From: Peptococcaceae bacterium UBA5356
Lineage (GTDB): Bacteria > Bacillota > Peptococcia > DRI-13 > DTU073
DNA length: 55,637 nt
Assembly (NCBI GenBank): GCA_002407935.1
Contig: DHPU01000022.1
Span: 1-55,637 of the forward strand
Direction: 5' to 3'
The position numbers and the translations under genes were made by a program. Below the pieces are notes generated by a model. The model was not told where the DNA came from. It did not search any database and worked only from the letters and a program-made list of their open reading frames with translations. Shown here one piece after another: positions 42,780 through 51,421 of the stretch. The stretch's first letter is position 1. Each line of letters opens with the position of its first letter.

Positions 42780-42809
42780 AAAATTGGAAAGGATATTAGT
42801 GAGAAAAGC

Positions 42810-42836
42810 AAAAGGGCCTTGTAAGGTCCTTTTTGG
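42810..42836 (+). terminator. Terminator of the spoIIP operon
   Basis: aaaagggcc and ggtcctttt form a 9-bp stem with one G-U pair and a 6-nt loop, followed by Ts. Confidence 0.8.
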
Positions 42837-42842
42837 ATTTTT

Positions 42843-42872
42843 ATTGACGAAGCAGCTGGGATAAAGGATAAT
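42843..42872 (+). promoter_or_regulatory. Candidate promoter of DUF512-der cluster
   Basis: TTGACG (42843-42848) and GATAAT (42867-42872) are 18 bp apart, placing the transcript start near 42879. Confidence 0.5.
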
Positions 42873-42894
42873 TGATGGAGTGATTCATTCAAAA

Positions 42895-44214
42895 ATGGTG
42901 GTGAAGAAGGTGCAAGGGGCGGAAATTGTTGAGGTGGAAAGTGGATCCTTGGCCGAGGAGTTGGGACTGGCCGTTGGTGACAGTATTATAAAAATAAATG
43001 AAAAAAACATTGAAGATTTAATTGGCTTTCAACTGGAATGGGCCGGAGAGGAAGTCTTGCTGGAAATCAAAAAAAAGAACGGAAAAAGAGCGCTATACCA
43101 AATTGAGAAAGAATATGATGAGCCGCTGGGAGTCCATTTTCAAGAGGCTATTTTTAATGGAATTAAAACATGTCGTAATAAATGTCTTTTTTGTTTTGTT
43201 GATCAGATGCCGCCCCGGATGAGACCCAGTTTATATATCAAAGATGATGATTACCGCTTATCTTTTTTACAGGGGAGTTATATTACTTTGACCAATCTGG
43301 AAAAAGGTGATCTGGAAAGAATTAAAGGTGAGCACCTGTCCCCGCTGTATGTATCAGTTCATGCAACTGATCCTCAACTTAGAACGAGTTTAATGAAAAA
43401 CCCGCAAGCGGGCCAAATTTTGTTGATAATGGAGGAGTTGTCCGAGGCGGGAATTGAGTTTCACACGCAGATTGTCGCTTGTCCAGGGATCAATGATGGA
43501 GCAGCACTAGAAAGAACTTATCAAGATTTAAGTAAAATCAGGGGTGTAATTTCTTTAGCTGTTGTACCTGTAGGATTAACCAGTTATAGGAGTAATCTGC
43601 CGGAGATCAGGAGCTATCAGCAGGAGGAAGCTCGTCGTTTGGTGGAATGGGCGGAAAGAAAGCAAGATTTAGAACTGCAAAAACGGGGGAGCCGTTTTAT
43701 TTGGCCTTCTGATGAATTTTATCTGCTGGCAGGTCTTACACTGCCGCCTTTTGAAACATATGAGGATTTTTCTCAACTGGAAAATGGGGTGGGGATGGTC
43801 AGGCTTTTATGGGATGAGTTTGCGAGTCTTACTTTACCTGCGGAATTAAAGCTATGCCGAGAAGTAGTTTTTGTGACAGGAAGGTCGGGTCTTAAGGTAA
43901 TGCAGCCAATTATCGATCGTTTAAAGACGATTGCGGGCTTAAAAATAACGCTGGTGGGGATTCCCAATCTGTTTTTTGGTTCTACGGTAACGGTTACGGG
44001 TCTTTTGACAGGGAGCTGTTTGTTGGAGGGTTTAAAACATCTTTCCAAAGGGAGTATTGTTTTTATACCTGAAGCTATGGTACAATCGGGGAATGGTAAA
44101 TTTTTGGATGATTTAACACCTGCTGAGGTTGGCGAAAAATTAGAGTTGCAAATCATTACTGTCCCGGTGAAAGCGGAAAGAATATGGGAAAAGATACTTA
44201 AATTAGCGGATTAG
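42895..44214 (+). CDS. DUF512 family protein with PDZ-like and radical SAM-like parts
   Basis: A 439-residue protein: a PDZ-like N-terminal domain at about 1-60 (VESGSLAEELGLAVGDSI), then a CX3CX2C motif in CRNKCLFCFVDQMP near residue 100 as in radical SAM enzymes, then the DUF512 domain. Copies next to der are usual in Clostridia; the substrate is unknown. ATG 42895 gives the homologue-like start; GTG 42880 would sit at the predicted transcript start and be leaderless. Confidence 0.82.
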   Translation: MVVKKVQGAEIVEVESGSLAEELGLAVGDSIIKINEKNIEDLIGFQLEWAGEEVLLEIKKKNGKRALYQIEKEYDEPLGVHFQEAIFNGIKTCRNKCLFCFVDQMPPRMRPSLYIKDDDYRLSFLQGSYITLTNLEKGDLERIKGEHLSPLYVSVHATDPQLRTSLMKNPQAGQILLIMEELSEAGIEFHTQIVACPGINDGAALERTYQDLSKIRGVISLAVVPVGLTSYRSNLPEIRSYQQEEARRLVEWAERKQDLELQKRGSRFIWPSDEFYLLAGLTLPPFETYEDFSQLENGVGMVRLLWDEFASLTLPAELKLCREVVFVTGRSGLKVMQPIIDRLKTIAGLKITLVGIPNLFFGSTVTVTGLLTGSCLLEGLKHLSKGSIVFIPEAMVQSGNGKFLDDLTPAEVGEKLELQIITVPVKAERIWEKILKLAD

Positions 44215-44227
44215 AAGGAGGCGCAAA

Positions 44228-45553
44228 GTGGTGAAACCTATTGTAGCAATTTTAGGCAGGCCTAATGTGGGCAAGTCTACTTTATTTAATAGACTTACAG
44301 GAGGCCGTGTCGCTATTGTGGAGGATACGCCCGGGGTGACTAGGGACAGGCTCTATCGGGATGCCGAATGGTTAGGTAAGACTTTTACGCTTATTGATAC
44401 AGGGGGAATTAATTTTAGCGGCGGAGAAGATCCCCTCAATAGTCAGATTAGAAAACAAGCTCAGCTGGCGATGGAAGAAGCAGATGTTATTTTATTTATT
44501 GTGGACGGGAGAACCGGGTTGCTGCCACAGGATGAACTGCTAGCCGAGCTGTTAAGGAAAAACGCCAAACCGGTGATTTTGGTAGTTAATAAGGTGGAGC
44601 AATTTAAAGATAATCCGGAGCTTTATGATTTTTATCGGTTGGGGTTAAGCAACCTTGTGTATATTTCGGCGGAACATGGGATGAATACGGGGGATTTGTT
44701 GGATCTAGTTATCAGTAAATTTCCAGAAATGCCGGAAGAGGATTATGAACCGGATATTATTAAAATTGCGGTAGTAGGCAGGCCTAATGTGGGGAAATCT
44801 TCACTTGTTAATGTAATCTTAGGGCAAGAAAGGGTTATTGTGAGTAATATCCCCGGAACAACGCGTGATGCTATTGATACTCCCTTTCAGAGAGGGGAGC
44901 AGCGTTATTTGCTGATTGATACGGCCGGCATGAGACGCAGAGGGAATATTGTAGACAGTACGGAAAGATATAGCGTAATCAGAGCTTTAAGGGCTGTTGA
45001 CCGTAGTGATGTGGTGTTAATGGTTCTGGATGCTGTGGAAGGGGTTACGGAACAAGATAAGCGTATTGCCGGGTATGTTCATGAAGCAGGAAAAGGTGTT
45101 ATAATTATTATCAACAAGTGGGATTTGGTAGAAAAAGATGAAAAGACCATGAACAAGTTTGATGAAAATATCCGTAAGCAGTTAGGTTTTATGCAGTATG
45201 CACCGACACTTTTTGTCTCTGCTTTAACTAAACAAAGGGTTGTGAAAATAATTGAGTTGGTAAATTTCGTGGCAGAACAGCAAAACAATCGAATCAGTAC
45301 GAGCGTTTTAAATGAAGTAATTAGTGAAGCAGTACAGCTGACGCCTCCACCTTCGGATAAGGGTAAACGGCTCAAGATTCTTTATTGTACTCAGGCCAGT
45401 CTAAAGCCGCCTCATTTTATTTTCTTTGTTAATGAACCAGCCTTGTTACATTTTTCCTATTTACGATATCTTGAAAACAAATTAAGGGAAAATTTTGGTT
45501 TTGAAGGTACTCCTATTCGTATTACGGTGAGGAAAAGAGAGGATAAGAGATAA
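44228..45553 (+). CDS. der: Ribosome biogenesis GTPase Der (EngA)
   Basis: Essential 50S assembly factor with two tandem GTPase domains. The 441-residue protein has G1 motifs GRPNVGKSTLFNRL (about residue 9) and GRPNVGKSSLVNVI (about residue 182), the G4 motifs NKVE and NKWD, and a C-terminal KH-like domain at about 350-441. The first G4 reads NKVE rather than NKxD, as often in Der. GGAGG precedes GTG 44228. Confidence 0.97.
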   Translation: MVKPIVAILGRPNVGKSTLFNRLTGGRVAIVEDTPGVTRDRLYRDAEWLGKTFTLIDTGGINFSGGEDPLNSQIRKQAQLAMEEADVILFIVDGRTGLLPQDELLAELLRKNAKPVILVVNKVEQFKDNPELYDFYRLGLSNLVYISAEHGMNTGDLLDLVISKFPEMPEEDYEPDIIKIAVVGRPNVGKSSLVNVILGQERVIVSNIPGTTRDAIDTPFQRGEQRYLLIDTAGMRRRGNIVDSTERYSVIRALRAVDRSDVVLMVLDAVEGVTEQDKRIAGYVHEAGKGVIIIINKWDLVEKDEKTMNKFDENIRKQLGFMQYAPTLFVSALTKQRVVKIIELVNFVAEQQNNRISTSVLNEVISEAVQLTPPPSDKGKRLKILYCTQASLKPPHFIFFVNEPALLHFSYLRYLENKLRENFGFEGTPIRITVRKREDKR

Positions 45554-45566
45554 AGGAGCTGGTTCT

Positions 45567-46172
45567 ATGAAGCTTTTTTTGGTACCCTTTTTAGCTTATT
45601 TGCTAGGATCTATTTCTTTTGGCATAATTGTAACTAAGTTATTTAAGGGAATCGATATCAGAGAATATGGCAGTGGCAATACAGGCTTTACTAATGTATT
45701 GAGAGTAGTAGGGAAAGGACCTTCGGTTCTTGTTTTACTGGGGGACGTGTTAAAAGGTAGTTTGAGTGTGGTGTTGGGCTTTTATCTGGGTGACATTTCT
45801 TATGCAGTTTTGGGTGGATTGGCGGCGATGGTAGGGCATAATTACCCTGTTTATTTCCACTTTAGGGGCGGTAAAGGGGTGGCAACCGGCTTAGGAGTTG
45901 CGTTAGCTTTAGCCCCTGATGTTACCTTACTTGCTCTTTTAATTTTCATTATAACTTTGTTGGTAAGTCGTTATGTTTCTCTAGGGTCTATCTTGGCAGC
46001 AGTAAGTGTTCCTGTAGCTATGTATTTTTTAGCTAAACCTTTTCCACTATTATTATTTGGCATATGCGGGGCTTCTTTTGTCGTGTATCGTCATAAATCC
46101 AATATTGTTAGGCTTTATCAGGGGCGAGAAAACAAAGTGGGGAAAAAATGGGGAAAGAGAGAGGATATATGA
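45567..46172 (+). CDS. plsY: Glycerol-3-phosphate acyltransferase PlsY
   Basis: Membrane enzyme that acylates glycerol-3-phosphate with acyl-phosphate from PlsX (gene at 3801). The 201-residue protein has about five transmembrane helices, with GSGNTGFTNVLR, HNYPVYFHFRGGKGVATGLG and a later conserved RHKSNI. ATG 45567 follows AAAGGAG. It overlaps gpsA by one base, and gpsA supplies its second substrate. Confidence 0.96.
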   Translation: MKLFLVPFLAYLLGSISFGIIVTKLFKGIDIREYGSGNTGFTNVLRVVGKGPSVLVLLGDVLKGSLSVVLGFYLGDISYAVLGGLAAMVGHNYPVYFHFRGGKGVATGLGVALALAPDVTLLALLIFIITLLVSRYVSLGSILAAVSVPVAMYFLAKPFPLLLFGICGASFVVYRHKSNIVRLYQGRENKVGKKWGKREDI

Positions 46173-47197
46173 TGAAGGATATTGCGGTATTGGGCGCCGG
46201 CAGTTGGGGAACAGCACTGGCTTTATTATTGGCGAAGAAAGGATTTCAGGTGCATCTTTGGGGACGAGATCCTGAAAAGATAGAAGTGATCAATCGAACC
46301 AGAGAAAATCTTCATTATTTACCAGGGGTTATTTTACCTAATGAAATCACAGCAACTACGGATTTAGAAGAGGCGTTAATTGCTAAAAAATATGTGGTAC
46401 TTTCTGTTCCTTCCGATAAAATCAGAAATTTATGCTGTAATATAAAAGGTTTAATTACAAAAGAGATGATGATAGTTAACGTGGCCAAAGGAGTTGAACA
46501 GGAAACCTTAAAAAGAATGAGTGAGGTAATTGAAGAGGAGCTGCAAGAAAAGGCTCCTTTAATCACAGTTCTTTCAGGCCCCAGTCATGCGGAAGAGGTA
46601 GGACGGAATATCCCAACGACGGTAGTAATTGGGTCTAAAAGCCGGCAAGCAGCGGAAGAAATTCAAGACCTTTTTATGTCTCCTAAGTTTAGAGTCTATA
46701 CTAATCCTGATTTGGTTGGGATAGAAATAGGAGCGGCTTTGAAAAATGTCATTGCTCTTGGTACGGGGATAGCTGATGGCATTGGTTATGGGGATAATAC
46801 GAAGGCCGCCTTAATGACACGAGGCGTAAAAGAAATTGCCAGACTGGGAGTCGCCGTAGGAGCTAATCCTCTTACTTTTGCAGGACTTACTGGGATTGGT
46901 GATTTAATTGTAACTTGTACCAGTATGCATAGTCGTAATAGACGTGCGGGGATGCAAATTGGGAAGGGAGAATCCTTGCAGCAGGTGCTTGCAAAAATAG
47001 GAATGGTGGTAGAAGGGGTTACCGCCACGAAAGCTGGGTGCGCCCTGAGTGAAAAGTATCAAGTTCCGATGCCAATCTGTAAGGAAACTTATGAAGTATT
47101 ATTTAAGGGGAAAGATCCTCGGGAGGCTGTGGTTGACTTAATGATGCGGCAAAAAACTCATGAGGTTGAAGAAGTAGCCAGACAAGCAGAGTGGTAG
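46172..47197 (+). CDS. gpsA: NAD(P)-dependent glycerol-3-phosphate dehydrogenase
   Basis: Reduces dihydroxyacetone phosphate to glycerol-3-phosphate for lipid synthesis. The 341-residue protein has GAGSWGTALALLL, LSGPSHAEEV, the catalytic lysine in IEIGAALKNVIALG and GYGDNTKAAL. ATG 46172 is 8 bases from AGAGAGGA; ATG 46169 is equally possible. It is tightly coupled to plsY and ends at a strong terminator. Confidence 0.96.
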   Translation: MKDIAVLGAGSWGTALALLLAKKGFQVHLWGRDPEKIEVINRTRENLHYLPGVILPNEITATTDLEEALIAKKYVVLSVPSDKIRNLCCNIKGLITKEMMIVNVAKGVEQETLKRMSEVIEEELQEKAPLITVLSGPSHAEEVGRNIPTTVVIGSKSRQAAEEIQDLFMSPKFRVYTNPDLVGIEIGAALKNVIALGTGIADGIGYGDNTKAALMTRGVKEIARLGVAVGANPLTFAGLTGIGDLIVTCTSMHSRNRRAGMQIGKGESLQQVLAKIGMVVEGVTATKAGCALSEKYQVPMPICKETYEVLFKGKDPREAVVDLMMRQKTHEVEEVARQAEW

Positions 47198-47215
47198 TGA
47201 AGGGAAGGTTTACTT

Positions 47216-47260
47216 AAATGCCTAATTTATGTTTAAAACATAAATTAGGCATTTTTTTTT
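47216..47260 (+). terminator. Strong terminator after gpsA
   Basis: Perfect 16-bp arms (aaatgcctaatttatg and cataaattaggcattt) enclose a 7-nt loop, followed by nine Ts. The rest of the gap up to 47388 is AT-rich with a small ccaac/gttgg hairpin, and no gene is seen in it. Confidence 0.93.
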
Positions 47261-47388
47261 TACTTTGTAATAAATAATTAAAGAGGACAGTATATATGTA
47301 TTGTTCATTAATTTGAAATTTGTACAGACTCTAAAGAGTTTTTCTTTAAGTCCCAACAAATGTTGGTTAAGGGGGGATGGCCGTTATT

Positions 47389-47419
47389 GAATGTTTAAGG
47401 CAACTTTTTTAAATACAAC
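47389..47419 (+). promoter_or_regulatory. Possible sigma-E-type promoter of spoIVA
   Basis: GAATGTTT and AATACAAC are 15 bp apart; the latter resembles the sigma-E -10 CATACAAT. spoIVA is under sigma-E in Bacillus, so this is expected, but the -35 match is loose. Confidence 0.4.
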
Positions 47420-47439
47420 TATTTTAAGGAGGGGATAGT

Positions 47440-48912
47440 GTGGAGAATATTTTTCGTGACATTGCTGAAAGAACAGGGGGTGATGTTTATTTAGGGGTAG
47501 TTGGACCTGTTCGAGCAGGAAAATCAACATTTATTAAGAGATTTATGGATTTGCTGGTCATACCTAATATTATCAATAATTATGATCGGGAAAGGGCTAT
47601 TGATGAATTGCCTCAGAGTGGAGCAGGAAAGACGATCATGACTACAGAACCTAAATTTGTACCGAATGAGGCGGTAGAAATCCAGGTTAAAGAGGGACTT
47701 TCCGTAGCGGTGAGGTTGGTGGATTGTGTAGGATATACCATTCCCGGAGCCAAAGGATATGAAGATGAAAATGGACCACGTATGGTGAATACACCGTGGT
47801 CTGATCAATCCATGCCTTTTCAGGAGGCTGCTGAAATAGGTACGCATAAGGTTATTAACGACCATTCTACGATCGGTCTTGTGGTAACTACGGATGGCAG
47901 TATAACAGAGCTGCCCCGCGAAAATTATGTTGAAGCGGAAGCTAGAATAGTAGAGGAACTTAAAGCACTGGGAAAACCCTTTGTAATTATCCTTAATGCG
48001 CTTAATCCTAACGATGTGTCCACGATCGAACTTGCTCAGGAGTTGGAAAATCTTTATGAAGTTCCTGTTATGCCTGTTGATGTAGCTCAATTAACGCAGG
48101 GGACGATCATGCAAATCATGGAGGAGGCTCTTTTTGAATTCCCCGTGACTGAAGTAAATATAAGCCTGCCTAAATGGATTGAAGAATTAGATGCAGAACA
48201 TTGGTTAAGAAAAAAGTTTGAGAGCTCTGTTCATGAAATAATTAGTCAGGTGAGAAGATTAAGAGATATTGATCAGGCGTTAGAGACCTTATCTCAATTA
48301 GATTTTATTGGCGAGGTTGTTCTGGATAGTATGAATATGGGGACGGGGGCTGCTTCTATTGAAATGACAGCCAAGGACGGTCTTTTTTATGAGGTCATCA
48401 ATGAGGCTACTGGGTTTGAAATTGCCGGGGAGCATGACATCTTTCGCTTAATGAAGGAATTAAGCGCTGCAAAAACCGAGTACGATAAGGTAGCAGATGC
48501 TTTAGAGCGAGTCCGAGAAACAGGATATGGTGTGGTTAATCCAATTATGTCGGAAATGAATTTGGAAGAACCTGAATTGATAAAACAAGGGGGCCTTTTT
48601 GGGGTAAAATTAAAGGCAAGTGCCCCGTCTCTGCATATTATTCGTACGGATATTACCGCTGAAATAACACCTTTGATGGGGACAGAAAGACAATGTGCCG
48701 ATTTAGCCCGTTATATTACAGATAAGTTTCAGGAAAACCCGTCACAAATTTGGCAGTATGATATTTTTGGTAAATCGCTACAGGAGCTTGTTACAGAAAG
48801 TATCCAGAGTAAACTACAGACAATGCCGGATAATGTGCAAGATAAATTAAAGGAAACGTTACGGCGTATTGTTAATGACGGTAGCGGAGGAATTATTTGT
48901 ATCATTATTTAG
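47440..48912 (+). CDS. spoIVA: Stage IV sporulation protein A, spore coat morphogenetic ATPase
   Basis: Mother-cell ATPase that polymerises on the forespore to form the coat basement layer. The 490-residue protein starts with ENIFRDIAERTGGDVYLGVVG, and has Walker A GPVRAGKST near residues 27-35 and a hydrophobic C-terminus SGGIICIII that inserts near the forespore membrane in Bacillus. The B. subtilis Walker A reads GAVRTGKST, a small difference. AAGGAGGGG precedes GTG 47440. It is monocistronic, as terminators flank it. Confidence 0.97.
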   Translation: MENIFRDIAERTGGDVYLGVVGPVRAGKSTFIKRFMDLLVIPNIINNYDRERAIDELPQSGAGKTIMTTEPKFVPNEAVEIQVKEGLSVAVRLVDCVGYTIPGAKGYEDENGPRMVNTPWSDQSMPFQEAAEIGTHKVINDHSTIGLVVTTDGSITELPRENYVEAEARIVEELKALGKPFVIILNALNPNDVSTIELAQELENLYEVPVMPVDVAQLTQGTIMQIMEEALFEFPVTEVNISLPKWIEELDAEHWLRKKFESSVHEIISQVRRLRDIDQALETLSQLDFIGEVVLDSMNMGTGAASIEMTAKDGLFYEVINEATGFEIAGEHDIFRLMKELSAAKTEYDKVADALERVRETGYGVVNPIMSEMNLEEPELIKQGGLFGVKLKASAPSLHIIRTDITAEITPLMGTERQCADLARYITDKFQENPSQIWQYDIFGKSLQELVTESIQSKLQTMPDNVQDKLKETLRRIVNDGSGGIICIII

Positions 48913-48947
48913 TAAAGTCGGTCGTTATGACCGACTTTACTTTTTTA
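48911..48947 (+). terminator. Terminator after spoIVA
   Basis: agtaaagtcggtc and gaccgactttact form a 13-bp stem with a 5-nt loop and T run. Confidence 0.93.
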
Positions 48948-48982
48948 GAAACAATTATTTTATTAGTATAGGAGTGAGGTTA

Positions 48983-49453
48983 TTAATGCTCATTAATAGC
49001 TGTCTCTAGTAAAGCATCAGCCTGCACCTGATTAATCCCTTTAACCAGCATTAGTTCACTAATTAAAATATGTCTGGCATTATCCAACATCATTTTATCG
49101 CCAAAGGCAAGAGTCCTTTTTTTACCCATGCGTATTAAGTCACGGATTACCTGAGATCCTTCGTATATATCACCGCTTTTCATTTTATTAAGATTGTAGC
49201 GATAACGATGAACTGGATTAGTGATTATATCTGATTCTCCAGTATTGAAATTTTTTAATACATCTTCCAATATATCTGAATCAACAGTCTTCCGTATTCC
49301 AATGTTCGAACCCATGGGAAACATTACTTGCATGTTTTTGATCGTCATTATATAGTAAAGCCTTTTTTTACCAAGAAATTCCCGTTCGTCAATTACTTCA
49401 ATAACACTTGCCCCAAGCATGGGATATACAATCTTATCACCAATCTGGAACAT
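48983..49453 (-). CDS. CarD-like transcriptional regulator
   Basis: A 156-residue protein of the CarD/TRCF-RID family: the N-terminal FQIGDKIVYPMLGASVIEVIDER is the RNA-polymerase-binding Tudor-like domain, and the rest is the helical DNA-contacting domain. Start ATG 49453 is six bases after AGGAGGTG; a GTG nine bases earlier lies within that site. CarD stabilises open complexes, often at rRNA promoters; the role in Clostridia is less studied. It has its own consensus promoter. Confidence 0.9.
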   Translation of the reverse strand: MFQIGDKIVYPMLGASVIEVIDEREFLGKKRLYYIMTIKNMQVMFPMGSNIGIRKTVDSDILEDVLKNFNTGESDIITNPVHRYRYNLNKMKSGDIYEGSQVIRDLIRMGKKRTLAFGDKMMLDNARHILISELMLVKGINQVQADALLETAINEH

Positions 49454-49513
49454 GAAATTCACCTCCTATGGCTCATTAAGCATACCATATTAAGTGATAA
49501 AAAGCAAAATTAT

Positions 49514-49542
49514 ATTTTAACATAATAAGAAGTAGATGTCAA
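49514..49542 (-). promoter_or_regulatory. Sigma-A promoter of the CarD-like gene
   Basis: On the - strand TTGACA (49542-49537) and TAAAAT (49519-49514) are 17 bp apart. Confidence 0.8.
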
Positions 49543-49579
49543 CTATAAGTTTTGGCGGAAACGCAAAAGGGTTTCTTTA

Positions 49580-49608
49580 TTGATGTTAGGCAGAGTTAAT
49601 GGTATAAT
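49580..49608 (+). promoter_or_regulatory. Sigma-A promoter of the pheB-like-hom-thrB operon
   Basis: TTGATG (49580-49585) and TATAAT (49603-49608) are 17 bp apart, divergent from the CarD promoter. The leader of about 50 nt is too short for a T-box. Confidence 0.8.
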
Positions 49609-49664
49609 GTCTACCATACATAGAAAGAGATCCACCCAGGAAGGACACTGGAGGAGTTTGGCGG

Positions 49665-50114
49665 ATGCAGAAAGAAAAACGTAAAAATTTTTATATGGTA
49701 AGTAAGGAGATACTTCCCGAGGCCATTTTAAAAACTGTGCTGGTAAAAGAAATTCTGGACAGAGGGGATGCTCTTACTGTTAATGAAGCAGTGGAAAGAG
49801 TGGGCTTAAGCCGTAGCGCCTTTTATAAATATCGTGAAGGTGTATTCCCGGTTTGTGAGGCTAGTAAGGAAAAAATTATTACAATTTCCTTAAGTTTAGA
49901 ACATAAGTCAGGGGTTTTATCTAATGTTTTAAATACGGTGGCTCAGATGAAGGGTAATGTTCTAACTATTAATCAAAGTTTACCTTTACAAAATGTAGCT
50001 AACGTTACTTTAAGTATTGATACAACAAAAATTAAGGAAAACTTTACTGGGCTAATAAGGAAGCTGTATGATCTCGAAGGCGTTAAAAAAGTAGAAATAG
50101 TTGGGCAAAGTTAG
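49665..50114 (+). CDS. ACT-domain protein (UPF0735/PheB-like)
   Basis: A 149-residue protein with an N-terminal HTH-like part (LTVNEAVERVGLSRSAFYKYREGVFP) and a C-terminal ACT domain at about 70-147 (ISLSLEHKSGVLSNVLNTVA). ACT domains bind amino acids. In Bacillus the homologue pheB sits with pheA; here it leads hom and thrB, which suggests it senses a threonine-branch amino acid. Whether it binds DNA is not known. Confidence 0.9.
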   Translation: MQKEKRKNFYMVSKEILPEAILKTVLVKEILDRGDALTVNEAVERVGLSRSAFYKYREGVFPVCEASKEKIITISLSLEHKSGVLSNVLNTVAQMKGNVLTINQSLPLQNVANVTLSIDTTKIKENFTGLIRKLYDLEGVKKVEIVGQS

Positions 50115-50125
50115 GAGGCCGTTTT

Positions 50126-51415
50126 ATGAAAAAAGTTGATGTAGCCATCTTAGGGCTAGGTACGGTTGGGCAAGGAGTAGTAAAGATCTTGCAAAACAAC
50201 GAAAGCCTATGGCAGAAAAAATGCAAGACGCAGATTAATATTAAAAAAGTGTTTGTGAAAAATCTTCGGAAAGAGAGGGAGGTTAATTTCCCTGAGGGTG
50301 TGCTTACTACTGATTGGCAGGAGATTATCAATGATTCTGAGATAAAAATAGTTATTGAATTAATGGGGGGAATCGAACCGGCCCGCACATATATTCTGGA
50401 AGCTTTGCAACGAGGGAAAAATATTGTCACGGCCAATAAAGATCTGTTGGCTGAACATGGGGAGGAATTATTTACCGCATGTCAAAAAGTGGGACGGGAT
50501 TTATATTTCGAAGCCAGTGTGGGTGGGGGTATTCCCATTATTAATCCTTTAAAGCAGAGTTTACTTGCTAATAACATTGAGATGGTTATGGGAATTGTTA
50601 ATGGAACTACTAATTATATTCTGACTAAAATGTCTAAGGAAGGATTGAGTTTTGAAAAAGCTTTGCAAGAGGCTCAGAAGTTAGGTTATGCGGAAGCAGA
50701 TCCTACTGCAGATATTGAGGGCGTAGATGCTGCTCGCAAGATTGCAATTTTAGCCTCGATCGCTTATCATACCAGGGTAAAATTACAGGATGTTTATGTT
50801 GAAGGAATTACGAAGATTTCTCCTGCTGACCTGGATTATGCTAAAGAACTTGGCTATACAATTAAACTATTAGGGATAGCCTCATCTCAGGAAAACCAGG
50901 TGGAAGTGCGGGTTCATCCGGCTCTTCTTCCTTTAAGTCACCCTTTGGCTAATATTAACGATTCCTTTAATGCTATTTTTGTGCAAGGTGATGCGGTAGG
51001 TGATACGATGTTTTATGGACGAGGAGCAGGGCAGTTACCAACTGCTAGTTCGGTAGTGGGTGATCTGCTGGAAGTAATTAAGAATATCCATACTAACAGT
51101 ACGGGTCGTTTAGCTTGTACTTGTTATGAGAAAAAAATGATAAAGCCAATGGGCGAGGTATTAACAAATTATTTTTTGCGGCTGCATGTTTTAGATAGGC
51201 CTGGAGTTTTGGCTAGTATTGCCAGTGTATTTGGTAATCATGGCGTAAGCTTAGCTTCAGTTGTACAAAAAAGTTGTTTTAAAGATGTGGCAGAGTTAGC
51301 GGTGATTACGCATAAAGTTAAGGAAAAGAATATACAGGATGCTTTAAAAGTAATTAAAGAGATGTCTATTACCAAAGAAATAGTGAGTTTGATTAGAGTT
51401 GAAGGTATGGAGTGA
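50126..51415 (+). CDS. hom: Homoserine dehydrogenase
   Basis: NAD(P)H reduction of aspartate semialdehyde to homoserine. The 429-residue protein has the Rossmann start LGLGTVGQGVV, the GGIPII and GIVNGTTNYILTKM blocks, catalytic-region YAEADPTADIEG and a C-terminal ACT domain (about 345-425; LHVLDRPGVLASIASVF) for feedback by threonine. AGGAGG lies before ATG 50126. No aspartokinase or thrC is in the window. Confidence 0.97.
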   Translation: MKKVDVAILGLGTVGQGVVKILQNNESLWQKKCKTQINIKKVFVKNLRKEREVNFPEGVLTTDWQEIINDSEIKIVIELMGGIEPARTYILEALQRGKNIVTANKDLLAEHGEELFTACQKVGRDLYFEASVGGGIPIINPLKQSLLANNIEMVMGIVNGTTNYILTKMSKEGLSFEKALQEAQKLGYAEADPTADIEGVDAARKIAILASIAYHTRVKLQDVYVEGITKISPADLDYAKELGYTIKLLGIASSQENQVEVRVHPALLPLSHPLANINDSFNAIFVQGDAVGDTMFYGRGAGQLPTASSVVGDLLEVIKNIHTNSTGRLACTCYEKKMIKPMGEVLTNYFLRLHVLDRPGVLASIASVFGNHGVSLASVVQKSCFKDVAELAVITHKVKEKNIQDALKVIKEMSITKEIVSLIRVEGME

Positions 51416-51421
51416 TAAATA

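Noticed and set aside
47524..48090. 188-codon open frame on the - strand opposite spoIVA
   Set aside because: Fully inside spoIVA, no start signal and no recognisable domain.
49615..49664. T-box riboswitch before the pheB-like-hom-thrB operon
   Set aside because: The leader is only about 50 nt, with no T-box core sequence and no terminator hairpin.
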